From UBA11090 sp035560555 (GTDB lineage Bacteria; Spirochaetota; Spirochaetia; Treponematales; Rectinemataceae): a stretch of DNA of 47,728 bases. The stretch is taken from assembly GCA_035560555.1 (NCBI GenBank), contig DATMZF010000051.1, positions 1-47,728 on the forward strand, in the 5' to 3' direction. The notes under the pieces were generated by a model. It was not told the DNA's origin, did no database searches, and was given only the letters and a program-made list of their open reading frames with translations. The translations under genes and the position numbers were made by a program. This document shows positions 7,880-16,307 of the stretch, in pieces; positions within the stretch are counted from its first letter, which is position 1; each line of letters starts with the position of its first letter.

Positions 7880-9333
7880 CGGTACGCCAAGCCTCCGGTG
7901 AGGCTTGCCTGGGGCGAGTCGCCGAACCAACATTCGCCCTTCCCCCAGGCTTCGATCGCCGGACTCAAGGCCGCCTCAATCCCGACGCCGACGATCAGGT
8001 TCCTCGTCACCGGCTCCTGGAGTTTGAACCAGGTGGCGGCGCCGTCGGAGGGGGGATAGACGCTTTCGATGCCGTAGGCTCCCTTCCGCAGGTATTTAAG
8101 CGACAGGGCGCTCTTGAGGCTGGGACTTTCCCAGGAGAGCTTCAGCATGTCGAGGATGGTGTCGGGACCATAGGGGAAACCGAGATAGAAGGCGTTGGCC
8201 GTGTACAGATAGCCGGCCGATGTGTTGACAAGCCGGTGGTCGGGCAGCGTCCATTTTCCCGAATCGTTCTCCCTGTTATAGAGGTAGGTGGTGGTCCGGT
8301 AGCCCTCGTAGCTCAGGCGCAGGCCGCCCGGTTCCGAAAAGCTGTCCTCACGAAGGGAATAATCGGCTTCCCTCATGCGGCCGAAGGCGTAGGGCGCACC
8401 ACCGGCGATTTTCCATTCGGCGCCGCCGAGGAATCCAAGGGCGGTCGGTCGAGACGGGGAACCATCGGCCGCCTCCCAGGGCATGACGAGATCGTCCATC
8501 ACGATCTCTCCGAAGGTCCTGACCATTCCGAATCTGACCTCGGCGCTGGCGTCGAGCATGACATTGCTATAGGCGTCCTGGTACATGTTGTGGTAGACGG
8601 CGAAGGGCGAAATATCGATGAGGCCGGGCACTATGTCATGGATGAGGTTGAGCTCGCCCACGGCGATCCTCAGCCTGTCGCTCGCGTAGCCGACCCGATG
8701 GGCGAAGATGTTCTTGTAGCCCAAGCCTCCCGCCGATTCCGGTTCCAGCTGGCTCCACACGTTGCCCGCCCTGTCCGCCCCGATAGCGACGAAACCGTAC
8801 CACCACTCGCCTCTTCGCGTGGGGAAGCGATAGTCGATCCACAGGTGATCCATATAGGGCGCGCCGTCGGATATGGCGAGACCATAGGTGCCCGGCCCCC
8901 ACTTGAGCTGGCGTCTCCCTATTGAAAGCAGAAGCTTCTCGCCCCCGAATTCGAAGTAGCCGACGGTGGGCATGTTAGCGTCGCCTATGGAGTTGATGCC
9001 GTGGGCGACGAAGGGCAAATTGCCGTAATACCGTTCGGTGACGAAGGATTGGAAATCGGGCCGGACGTCGACGCGGAAGACGATCTCCGACCTGGCCGCA
9101 TGCAGCTCGAGTCCCAGATTGATCACGGAGGGGAAATCGTAGTAACGGGCGTAATCCTCAGGACTCAGGGACAAAGTGTCACCGAGGGGATCAACGCTCG
9201 TAAGCCTGAAGGCGGGCATCGCCTGGACGAAGAACAGCGCCTCCGCGAACGGGTAAACGGGGAGCGCCAACAGAAGAGCGAGGCATATGCGGCGAATCGG
9301 TAGTCTGAGGGGCAACCATTTTAAACGACTCAT
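7864..9333 (-). CDS. Predicted outer-membrane beta-barrel protein, function unknown
   Basis: 489 residues from the ATG at 9333, which overlaps the stop of the upstream gene (ATGA). The N-terminus has basic residues (RLPIRRI) followed by a hydrophobic run ending in PFAEA, a signal peptide. The rest is rich in alternating aromatic and polar stretches (YYDFPSVINLGLELHAA, GRRQLKWGPGTYG, RRGEWWYGFVAIG) and ends GGLAYRYSTR, with aromatic residues near the C-terminus, as expected for a barrel. The segment GRRQLKWGPG resembles the core of Wzi/capsule-assembly-type barrels but I cannot confirm the family. Coupled to an inner-membrane EF-hand protein, so the pair may span the envelope (inference). Confidence 0.75.
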   Translation of the reverse strand: MSRLKWLPLRLPIRRICLALLLALPVYPFAEALFFVQAMPAFRLTSVDPLGDTLSLSPEDYARYYDFPSVINLGLELHAARSEIVFRVDVRPDFQSFVTERYYGNLPFVAHGINSIGDANMPTVGYFEFGGEKLLLSIGRRQLKWGPGTYGLAISDGAPYMDHLWIDYRFPTRRGEWWYGFVAIGADRAGNVWSQLEPESAGGLGYKNIFAHRVGYASDRLRIAVGELNLIHDIVPGLIDISPFAVYHNMYQDAYSNVMLDASAEVRFGMVRTFGEIVMDDLVMPWEAADGSPSRPTALGFLGGAEWKIAGGAPYAFGRMREADYSLREDSFSEPGGLRLSYEGYRTTTYLYNRENDSGKWTLPDHRLVNTSAGYLYTANAFYLGFPYGPDTILDMLKLSWESPSLKSALSLKYLRKGAYGIESVYPPSDGAATWFKLQEPVTRNLIVGVGIEAALSPAIEAWGKGECWFGDSPQASLTGGLAYRYSTR

Positions 9334-11465
9334 CCGAATAATGGCCCAAACCAGCCGGCGAAATAGGCCGCGACCAGGGCGGCAATCGTCACTATGAGAA
9401 TATAGAGCGTCCATGGCTTCTTTTTCTCCGCGAAAGGATCCTTTATCTGCCGAGTGGAGCTCAGGGGAAGCGCTGCGAGATGGCTCAAGGTAGCGCCGAA
9501 AGGAACGTTGATCTTGAGCCTGCCATTGATCGCCCAGCCCTCCGCGTTGAGAAGGGGGCCGATATTTCTCTTTCGCAGCTTCATGTACGCCAAGATCATC
9601 GACGGGCCGGAGATGAGAACGAAGACGCCCACGATGCCCAAAGGCATCCATACGCCGAGCCCGAAGAACATGCCGAGGATGCCGGTCACCATCGCGCCTA
9701 TGCTTCCCAAGGCTACCCCGATGGCGGCCACCGTGCCCACATCGACCTTTTTGGGTATCATCTGTTCAGGTTTGAGGTCCGGTTTGCCTACCTGCGCCGT
9801 CGCCTGGGCGATTCCCTTCATCTTGTCCATATTGGCCACCTCGGCGTTCGCGGCACGCTTCATCGAAAATTCCTCGAGAGTCCGGACGAGCCATTTGTAG
9901 GGGCTGAAAAACGCCTCGCGGATGCTGATGGGTTGGACGACGGTTTTCGTTATCACGGCGTCCCAGTCGAGGCCTTCGCTGTCATAGAAAACGCCGTTCC
10001 TGCCTATGAATATATTGTCCGCGTCGCCGGCCGTCAGGACGGCCACAATCGCCTTCTTCCTTCCGTCCACGCGCGAAAGGTCACAGTAGACCAGATACAT
10101 GGATGACAATCCGGCCATGGTCGCGTGAGCGGGCGCGTTTCCGACGTTCAGGCAAAGCTCCAGTTCCCTGCCGTCGAGGAAGAGTTTCCCCGCCCTGAAA
10201 AGCCCCTGTTTCCGCACGTAGAAGTCCTCGAGATTCACGAAATTGCAGAGGATGCGCAGAAAATCCCGCTTGAGAAGCAGCAACGTCCTGAGCCTCCTGA
10301 GTGAATCGGCCTCGCCCGCCATGGCGAGGTCTCGTTCCACGAGCCCCTGGAGACCGGCGATCGTCTCGGCGCCGAATACGCCATCCATGACTTGCGCGCC
10401 TAAAATGGCGACTCCCGACCGAGGCTTGCCGTCGAGCCAGCGGCCGTACGTGTCCATTGTCGCGGCCATGCTCTCCCATTCCGCCTGCGAAACCGCGGTA
10501 GACGAAGCGTGGCTTTTTGCCATAGTCCCAAAAAAAGCAAGGATCGCTTTGCCATATGTCGGATGCAAGGCTCTATCGAGCCGCAAAACGCAGGAAGCGT
10601 CGGGCAGGGCGGCGGGAAGCCGCGCCAATTCAGGCGCGTCCTCCGGGAGGTTTTGAGAGAGGATGGAAGCCATGAGGGCTTCAAGTTCCCCCATCGCCGA
10701 TGGAGACCCGGCCATGGCCAGGACGCGGCAGCGCTTGAAATAGTCTTCTAGAGGAGGGCGGATTGTCCTGAAAAGGTCGGAGGCTTTCCTTCCTTCGGCG
10801 TCCGAGGGGAAGAGCTCGGTGTATGAATCGGCTTCCTTGATCCATGACCTATAGGCCTCGTAATCGGTGCCGAACCTTTCCAGGCTGGACTTATCCACGC
10901 CGGATTCGCCGCTTGAGTCCTGCGCCGAATAGCCAGCCCCGATCAGGGCGACGAGAAGTCCTTTCACCGCCTCATCCTCGGTCGAGGCTGGAACGATCAC
11001 ACCGTCGCCGTTGAAGGGCAGCGCAGAAAAAGCGCCGATGGCTTTATCCACCGCGGCTAGATCCACGGCCTGGATCCCCGAGGAACAAAACGCGGATGCC
11101 AAACCCTGGCCAACGCCGGCGTTGATCGCGAGCACGTGGGTGGCTGTGTCCCGCATTTCCCTCTCGGCCATCTGGTCTATCGCCAGGCGGTCGTTCCGTT
11201 CGAAAAGCGCGTCGAGCGTCGTCAAACGGGCCTTAAGCTCGCCTATGGTCCGAAGGATATCGGGTACCCGTATCTTTCCATCTTTATCGGCGTCGAGGTA
11301 TTCGAGCGTTTGCCTGACGGCGGGCTGGGCGGCGGGCATGGCGAGAACGGCCCAAAGCTTCTGGTCCAGGTCGCCGAGCGCCGCGACATCGTCGCCATTT
11401 CTGATGACCACCTGATCAACGCCGCCGATACGGGAAAAAGTCCATGCGTTGGCAATTCCTTTCAT
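9330..11465 (-). CDS. EF-hand-containing membrane protein of unknown function
   Basis: 711 residues from ATG 11465 (MKGIANAWTFSRIGG), with GAGGAG 9 bases upstream; the frame is open for 56 more codons, but those overlap the trxA promoter and are lysine/serine-rich low-complexity. One calcium-binding EF-hand loop, DADKDGKIRVPDI (58-70), is followed by a long helical soluble region, then three hydrophobic segments in the last 130 residues (a Gly-rich pair around VAAIGVALGSIGAMVTGILG and VWMPLGIVGVFVLISG, and a terminal VTIAALVAAYFAGWF). This suggests a large N-terminal domain anchored by a C-terminal membrane hairpin. No enzyme motif recognised. Translationally coupled to the barrel protein. 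Confidence 0.8.
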   Translation of the reverse strand: MKGIANAWTFSRIGGVDQVVIRNGDDVAALGDLDQKLWAVLAMPAAQPAVRQTLEYLDADKDGKIRVPDILRTIGELKARLTTLDALFERNDRLAIDQMAEREMRDTATHVLAINAGVGQGLASAFCSSGIQAVDLAAVDKAIGAFSALPFNGDGVIVPASTEDEAVKGLLVALIGAGYSAQDSSGESGVDKSSLERFGTDYEAYRSWIKEADSYTELFPSDAEGRKASDLFRTIRPPLEDYFKRCRVLAMAGSPSAMGELEALMASILSQNLPEDAPELARLPAALPDASCVLRLDRALHPTYGKAILAFFGTMAKSHASSTAVSQAEWESMAATMDTYGRWLDGKPRSGVAILGAQVMDGVFGAETIAGLQGLVERDLAMAGEADSLRRLRTLLLLKRDFLRILCNFVNLEDFYVRKQGLFRAGKLFLDGRELELCLNVGNAPAHATMAGLSSMYLVYCDLSRVDGRKKAIVAVLTAGDADNIFIGRNGVFYDSEGLDWDAVITKTVVQPISIREAFFSPYKWLVRTLEEFSMKRAANAEVANMDKMKGIAQATAQVGKPDLKPEQMIPKKVDVGTVAAIGVALGSIGAMVTGILGMFFGLGVWMPLGIVGVFVLISGPSMILAYMKLRKRNIGPLLNAEGWAINGRLKINVPFGATLSHLAALPLSSTRQIKDPFAEKKKPWTLYILIVTIAALVAAYFAGWFGPLFG

Positions 11466-11567
11466 GGGAAACGACTCCTCTTCTCTGCTCTTCTCACGGC
11501 TAGATTCAGTATCCGCATTTTTCTTTTTCCGCGCAAGGCTTGGCGTTCTTTTCATGGCTTGAGTCAT

Positions 11568-11597
11568 TTGACCGGCCTCGAAGAATTTGGCTATACT
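11568..11597 (+). promoter_or_regulatory. trxA promoter
   Basis: TTGACC (11568-11573), 18-base spacer, TATACT (11592-11597), 53 bases before the ATG. Confidence 0.75.
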
Positions 11598-11650
11598 ATA
11601 CGAGTCAATCATAAAAGACAAAGCGCCAGGCAAATATTCAAGGAGCCATC

Positions 11651-11968
11651 ATGAGCATAGAAGTAACCCTCACCTCAGCCAACTTTCAAGCCGAAGTCCT
11701 CGATTCAAAAATCCCCGTCCTCGTCGATTTCTGGGCCGAATGGTGCATGCCCTGCAGGATGATCGCCCCTTCGATAGCGCAGATCGCCGAAGCGAATACG
11801 GGCAAGGTAAAGGTGGGAAAAGTGAATGTCGATGACGAAAGCGATATAGCCTCCCAATACGGTATCATCTCGATTCCCACGCTTCTGTATTTCAAGGATG
11901 GACAGCTCGTCAAGCAGAAAGTGGGAGCCCTTCCCAAGCATGAAATCGAGAACTTCATAAAGGACTGA
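11651..11968 (+). CDS. trxA: Thioredoxin with CMPC active site
   Basis: 105-residue single-domain thioredoxin: disulfide reductase of the cytoplasm. The fold markers are all present: VLVDFWAEWC, buried Asp in DFWA, the cis-Pro loop SIPTLLYFKDG, and length typical of TrxA. The redox centre is Cys32-Met-Pro-Cys35 rather than CGPC; codons tgc atg ccc tgc are unambiguous. AAGGAG sits 5 bases before the ATG. No thioredoxin reductase is nearby. The Gly-to-Met change next to the nucleophile would be expected to shift redox potential or partner choice (inference). Confidence 0.95.
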   Translation: MSIEVTLTSANFQAEVLDSKIPVLVDFWAEWCMPCRMIAPSIAQIAEANTGKVKVGKVNVDDESDIASQYGIISIPTLLYFKDGQLVKQKVGALPKHEIENFIKD

Positions 11969-12041
11969 TGCCCTTCGCCCATGGCAAAAGACGGGACCGG
12001 ATATTTCCAGGCGGATTAAAACCAGGCAAAAGCAAGACAAC

Positions 12042-13154
12042 TCAATCGCTTGTGGAATTTTCCTTCTTCACCTTCCTTGAGCTTGAAGAGGTCTTTCCCG
12101 GAGCGGCGACGCCGGGACTCTGCGAACCGGATTCGCCTATCTGCCATTGACCAGCACCCGCAGGGCCCGCGCGCATCCTGTGCAAGGGCCTTGAAGCGGA
12201 ACTCTTCCATTGAAATCCATCTTCCCACTGAGGAGGGCTTGAACTAGCCCAAAGACCCGCGACCGTCAACTCCTCCAGAAGCCCCGTCAGTTTGGGTGAA
12301 TCGAGTTCGCCAGTCTTCGCGGATGAAACAAAGAAAACGCCGTCCATCGGCGCGTCGCCTTCGCGAGCCTTGACCAGGAGAAGACCTGTCTCGTCGGGTA
12401 TGCCTCCCCCACCGGCCCAGAAGTCCCGGCCGGAAGCGCTCGCGTCGACCCCTCCCGACCGCGAAAGATCGCCTCCCGTTTCATCCACTTCGGAGGGATC
12501 GCCCTCCGGCGCGCAGTGGAGGACGATGACGGAATTCTTCGCCACATCGCAGGGCGGAAAAGCGTAGGCCATGATTTTGACCGAACTGGCCCACTGGACA
12601 TATACGCCTCCGAGATTCCCCTCCTCCTCCACCGTGAATTCGACATAGTCCCGATGAGGATTACTGGCCGAGCTGTTCTTGCCCGTCTGGAGCTCGTTGA
12701 CGCGGAGCAGCGCCGGCTTTTCGTTGTATCCGACGAAAGAGAAGAGAAAACGGGTCGTGTTTCCGGAACCGTCTCTGGCTTCGCCCGAAAGGGAACAGGC
12801 CTGCCCCGCCGCCGCGGCGGGTTCGAGAGAAACGGTGAGAAGCGCCCCCTCCGAGCCGGGTGTCGCGATCGTGGCCGCCGGATCGAAAGCGAAACTTTTA
12901 GCTATCGGTTGAATCTCTTCATCGAAAAGAATTTTAAAGGAGCCGGGGCTATCCTGTCCCGCGTCGAGTATCGTTGGGGGCCTGATGTCGCCCGCCGGCA
13001 CAAAGATTTCCGAGGGATTGGGGGAGCAGGCCGCTTCGAGGAATGCCGAGATGAGGTAAAAGCCAAAACAGATGACTCGGGGGGCGAGGAAGCCTCGCCC
13101 CGGCGCCCCGGGCTCGCCAGGCCCATATACCCCTGAACATCTCGACTTCCACAT
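12042..13154 (-). CDS. Secreted lipoprotein with lamin-tail-like segment, unknown function
   Basis: 370 residues from ATG 13154, chosen for GGAGGATCCC immediately upstream. A long basic N-region is followed by a hydrophobic stretch and LISAFLEAAC, a permissive lipobox putting the lipidated Cys at 43. The first half looks like an Ig-like domain with DEEIQP and a strand-rich region; the middle (LLRVNELQTG, RDYVEFTVEEEGN) resembles the start of a lamin-tail domain (INEI...DYVEL). The C-terminus is Ser/Gly-rich. Likely a surface or periplasmic protein. A weak minus-strand promoter (TTGCCG, 17 bases, ATTATT) lies within the 97-base gap to rpiB. Confidence 0.75.
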   Translation of the reverse strand: MWKSRCSGVYGPGEPGAPGRGFLAPRVICFGFYLISAFLEAACSPNPSEIFVPAGDIRPPTILDAGQDSPGSFKILFDEEIQPIAKSFAFDPAATIATPGSEGALLTVSLEPAAAAGQACSLSGEARDGSGNTTRFLFSFVGYNEKPALLRVNELQTGKNSSASNPHRDYVEFTVEEEGNLGGVYVQWASSVKIMAYAFPPCDVAKNSVIVLHCAPEGDPSEVDETGGDLSRSGGVDASASGRDFWAGGGGIPDETGLLLVKAREGDAPMDGVFFVSSAKTGELDSPKLTGLLEELTVAGLWASSSPPQWEDGFQWKSSASRPLHRMRAGPAGAGQWQIGESGSQSPGVAAPGKTSSSSRKVKKENSTSD

Positions 13155-13215
13155 GGGATCCTCCTCGCCGCGCTCCACCCTATGGACGTCCTCAAAATAA
13201 TCCTGTGCTTCAATA

Positions 13216-13245
13216 TTGCGGCAAAGAGCCTCCTTGAAGTAAGAT
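13216..13245 (+). promoter_or_regulatory. rpiB promoter, leaderless geometry
   Basis: TTGCGG (13216-13221), 18-base spacer, TAAGAT (13240-13245), then only 6 bases to the ATG; no Shine-Dalgarno sequence lies between. Confidence 0.55.
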
Positions 13246-13251
13246 TGTCGC

Positions 13252-13683
13252 ATGAACATAGTAATCGCCAACGACCATGGTGCCGTCGATTTGAAAAAAC
13301 GGCTTCTCCAGTGGCTCCAAAAAAAGGGGCACGCGGTGAAGAATCTGGGAGTCGATTCGGAAGACAGGGTCGATTATCCCGATATAGCGGCTCTCGCGGT
13401 CCAGGAGTACTCCAAGGGCGGCTATGACTTTGGCATTCTCCTCTGCGGGACCGGCATAGGCATTTCCATCGCCGCGAACAGGCATAGAGGAATTCGCTGC
13501 GCTCTCGTCCACGACAGCTTTACTGCCCTCATGGCCAAGGAACACAACAACGCCAATTTCCTCGCCTTCGGCGGCAGGGTGCAATACAGGGAAAAACCCG
13601 AGGATATTCTGGAAGTGTTCATGAATGCCAGCTTCCAGGGCGGCCGGCACGAGCAGAGGATAGAGAAGCTGGATTCGATCTGA
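13252..13683 (+). CDS. rpiB: Ribose-5-phosphate isomerase B
   Basis: 143-residue RpiB/LacAB-type isomerase that interconverts ribose-5-P and ribulose-5-P in the pentose phosphate pathway. Family signatures: IANDHGAVDLKK at the start, YPDIA, the active-site loop GILLCGTGIGISIAANR with the catalytic Cys, and RCALVHDSFTA. The full length is normal. The start has no ribosome binding site and a -10-like hexamer 6 bases before it. Convergent with the ROK kinase gene. Confidence 0.95.
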   Translation: MNIVIANDHGAVDLKKRLLQWLQKKGHAVKNLGVDSEDRVDYPDIAALAVQEYSKGGYDFGILLCGTGIGISIAANRHRGIRCALVHDSFTALMAKEHNNANFLAFGGRVQYREKPEDILEVFMNASFQGGRHEQRIEKLDSI

Positions 13684-13715
13684 GGCGGACAGGCGTGCCG
13701 CGTCTGAGCGCCCCA

Positions 13716-14780
13716 CTACTGCGCCTGGACGCCAGCTTGGTTGCTTTTAAGCGCCCCGGCGGCAAGCGCGAACAGCTCTGAGCGGCCAGCCACGAGGCTC
13801 GCCCCGTAGAAGGCGGCGCCCAACAGGCCGGCACGGTGCGAAAGCAGCGCGGTTTCGAAGCCGCAGTGATTCCAGGCGTCGCGATATACGTGCGCGGGCA
13901 TGAGCTGGGCCACGCGCGCGGGCAGATGCGGAGCGCCCACGATGACGCCGCCGCCGAAAACGACGGTATCGGGCGCCAGCATGGCCAAGGCTATCGAAAC
14001 GGCGCGGGCCAGAGCCTCGGCGGTTATCGCGTCGACGGCGAGGGCGAGGCGATCCCCGGCCGCGTAGGCTTCGTAGACTTCCCGGGCGTTGAAACATTCA
14101 CCGGCGAGAGCGCGCGCCGCCAGGGGCGAGTCCGCGAAATCGAGGTTGGGATAGGCGGCGCGCGCCAGCGACCCGAGCCCCGCGTCCTCGCCCCTGCCCA
14201 AGGCGGTCGCCACCCTCCCGATGGAAGGTCCCGAAGCGTAGGCCTCGGAGCAGCCGTCGATGCCGCAGGCGCAGCGCCTGCCCGAGGGTTCTATTATGAT
14301 ATGCCCGATTTCCACCGCCCTGTCGTCGCAGCCGCCCATAATGCGGCCGTCCTCGATATAGCCCCCGCCGATACCAGTTCCCAAGCCGATGAATAACGTG
14401 CCTCTCGAACGGCCTAGCCTAACCGCCCACTCTGCGTATGCCGCGATATCGCCATCGTTCCTGACCGAACAGGGAGCAAAGGCCATGGCCGAGATTTCAT
14501 CACCCAACCTCGTTCCATACCAGCCTGAGATATTGGCGGCCATCCCCACGATGACACCATCGCGATCCACGCCGCCCGGCGTGCCCACGCCCACCGCCGA
14601 GACCGCGCCGATGACGGAGAGTTCGTCGACGAGGGAACGAATCGCTTCTAGGACGGCCTTCGCGCCCCGCGACGCCTGGGTGACGCGCGACGCTTCACAC
14701 CTCACGTTTCCCGCCTCATCGAGGATAATGCCCTTTATGCTTTGCCCGCCAATATCCAAACCTGCGTAAAGTATTTCCAT
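13716..14780 (-). CDS. ROK-family sugar kinase, glucokinase-like
   Basis: 354 residues. N-terminal phosphate-binding GLDIGGQSIKG, then GVGTPGGVD, catalytic Asp in VRNDGDIAAYAE, GLGTGIGGGYI, and the ROK zinc signature EIGH...CACGIDGCSEAYAS. This fits bacterial glucokinases or other ROK hexokinases producing sugar-6-phosphates from ATP. No N-terminal helix-turn-helix, so it is a kinase rather than a NagC/XylR repressor. It starts 15 bases after the beta-CASP gene stop, with GAGG some distance upstream, so it is probably co-transcribed with that gene. Confidence 0.92.
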   Translation of the reverse strand: MEILYAGLDIGGQSIKGIILDEAGNVRCEASRVTQASRGAKAVLEAIRSLVDELSVIGAVSAVGVGTPGGVDRDGVIVGMAANISGWYGTRLGDEISAMAFAPCSVRNDGDIAAYAEWAVRLGRSRGTLFIGLGTGIGGGYIEDGRIMGGCDDRAVEIGHIIIEPSGRRCACGIDGCSEAYASGPSIGRVATALGRGEDAGLGSLARAAYPNLDFADSPLAARALAGECFNAREVYEAYAAGDRLALAVDAITAEALARAVSIALAMLAPDTVVFGGGVIVGAPHLPARVAQLMPAHVYRDAWNHCGFETALLSHRAGLLGAAFYGASLVAGRSELFALAAGALKSNQAGVQAQ

Positions 14781-14795
14781 GCGTGTCCGTTTCCC

Positions 14796-16211
14796 TCAGA
14801 GAGCGTAGATTTCTCCCGCCCGCACTATCTCGACGGAAGCGGCACCCGCTCCCAGCACTTTTTCTCTCATCGAAGCCAGCGCCTCGGTTTCGCCATGGAC
14901 GAGGAACACTTTCTTGATCCTCGCGATATCGGTTCCCTTCAGCCAGTCGAGCGTTTCCCTCCAGTCGGCGTGAGCCGAAAAGGCGTCTATTTCCTGGATA
15001 TCGGCCTTCACCCTGAACCAGTCTCCGTGAATTCGCACATCTTTGGCACCGTCCCTCAACCGCCTGCCCAGGGTTCCCTCGGCCATATAGCCGACGATAA
15101 GGACGGTATTCGCGGCGTTGCCCAGATTGTGGATCAGATGGTGCTGGATCCTGCCGAACTCGCACATTCCGTCGGCGGATATGATGATCATGGAACCCTT
15201 CGCCGCGTTGAGGGCCTTGGAATCGGCGACCGTCCTGGAAAAACGAAGCGCCGCGAAGCCGAAGGGATTCTCGGAATGGACCGTAAAGGCGTCGTTGGTC
15301 TGCTGGTCGTAGCATTCGGGATGAAGGCGGAATATCTCCGTCGCGTCCACCGCCATCGGCGAATCCACCCAGATGGGCAGATCGGGGATCTCACCCTTGT
15401 CTTGCAGAAGATGGAGGTTGAAGACGAGTTCCTGGGTTCTTTCCACGGCGAAGGCGGGTATGATCACCTTGCCGCCGGCGTTGGCCGTTCTTGTCACGAT
15501 GAAGGCGAGCCTTTTCAGGGCGTCGGCGGTGTCCTCATGCAGTTTGTCGCCGTAGGTGCTTTCCAGAACCAGGTAATCGAGATCCTCGAGGAATTCGGGA
15601 TCGCGGATTATGGGCTTGTCCTTCCTGCCAAGGTCTCCGCTGAAGCCCACCGCGAGCTCCTCGCCGTCGGCCGCTTTTAGCTTCATGCGCACGAGGGCTG
15701 AACCCAGTATGTGACCGGCGTCGAAAAATTCGATAGAGACGCCATCCACGAGGGTAATCGGCCGATGATAGTTTATGGTGACGAACTGACCCGTCGTCTT
15801 GACGACATCCAGGTCTTCGTACAGTGGCTTCCAGTCGAATTTTTCATTCTTCTTGTCGGCCTGACGTGAGAGATAGTCGGCGTCGCGCGCCTGGATGTGG
15901 GCCGAATCCATCATCACGAGATTGGCGAGGTCTCTCGTCGCCGACGTCGAGTATATATTGCCCGAAAATCCGCGTTTGACCAGAAGCGGCAGCAGCCCGC
16001 AATGGTCGAAATGAGCGTGCGTGAGGACGACGGCGTCGATGGCCGAGGCGGGAAGGTCTCCAAGAAGGGCGCGGTTTTTCGCGTCCGATTCGGCCCTTCT
16101 CCCCTGAAAGGCTCCGCAATCGATCAATATCCTTTTCCCGTCCATTTCGACAAGATGTTTGGAACCCGTCACTTCACCAGCGGCGCCCAGAGAGCGAATG
16201 GTTATACTCAT
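14796..16211 (-). CDS. Beta-CASP metallo-beta-lactamase RNA-processing hydrolase (YSH1/COG1236 type)
   Basis: 471 residues from ATG 16211 (MSITIRSLGAAGEVTGS); the longer open frame upstream is antisense to the methyltransferase gene. MBL motifs: HAHFDHCG (zinc site), DAGHILGSAL, SGDLGRKDKP, and the beta-CASP part with PAFAVERTQE, AHADW and VFLVHGE. Proteins of this build are endo/exoribonucleases related to CPSF73/RNase J. The start has no ribosome binding site; TATATT lies 6 bases upstream with a good -35, so the mRNA is probably leaderless. Upstream gene is divergent. Confidence 0.93.
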   Translation of the reverse strand: MSITIRSLGAAGEVTGSKHLVEMDGKRILIDCGAFQGRRAESDAKNRALLGDLPASAIDAVVLTHAHFDHCGLLPLLVKRGFSGNIYSTSATRDLANLVMMDSAHIQARDADYLSRQADKKNEKFDWKPLYEDLDVVKTTGQFVTINYHRPITLVDGVSIEFFDAGHILGSALVRMKLKAADGEELAVGFSGDLGRKDKPIIRDPEFLEDLDYLVLESTYGDKLHEDTADALKRLAFIVTRTANAGGKVIIPAFAVERTQELVFNLHLLQDKGEIPDLPIWVDSPMAVDATEIFRLHPECYDQQTNDAFTVHSENPFGFAALRFSRTVADSKALNAAKGSMIIISADGMCEFGRIQHHLIHNLGNAANTVLIVGYMAEGTLGRRLRDGAKDVRIHGDWFRVKADIQEIDAFSAHADWRETLDWLKGTDIARIKKVFLVHGETEALASMREKVLGAGAASVEIVRAGEIYAL

Positions 16212-16217
16212 ATCGTC

Positions 16218-16246
16218 AATATACCACCAAGTTCGCGCCGGGCCAA
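16218..16246 (-). promoter_or_regulatory. Promoter of beta-CASP gene, leaderless geometry
   Basis: Minus strand TTGGCC (16241-16246), 17-base spacer, TATATT (16218-16223), then GACGAT and the ATG at 16211. Start of transcription would fall at or within a base or two of the start codon. Confidence 0.7.
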
Positions 16247-16268
16247 GAAACCTTGTCTTCGGCCGTAC

Positions 16269-16298
16269 TTGCGGAATTCTCGAATATCTGCCTATTAT
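16269..16298 (+). promoter_or_regulatory. Promoter of rlmD-like/pyrBI pair
   Basis: TTGCGG (16269-16274), 18-base spacer, TATTAT (16293-16298), 9 bases before the ATG; no Shine-Dalgarno sequence in between. Confidence 0.55.
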
Positions 16299-16307
16299 CA
16301 TTCCAGC

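Noticed and set aside
11466..11633. Upstream extension of the EF-hand protein
   Set aside because: Lies across the trxA promoter and is low-complexity; GAGGAG supports ATG 11465.
15897..16307. N-terminal extension of the RNA methyltransferase
   Set aside because: Overlaps antisense to the beta-CASP gene; the TRAM domain begins at ATG 16308.
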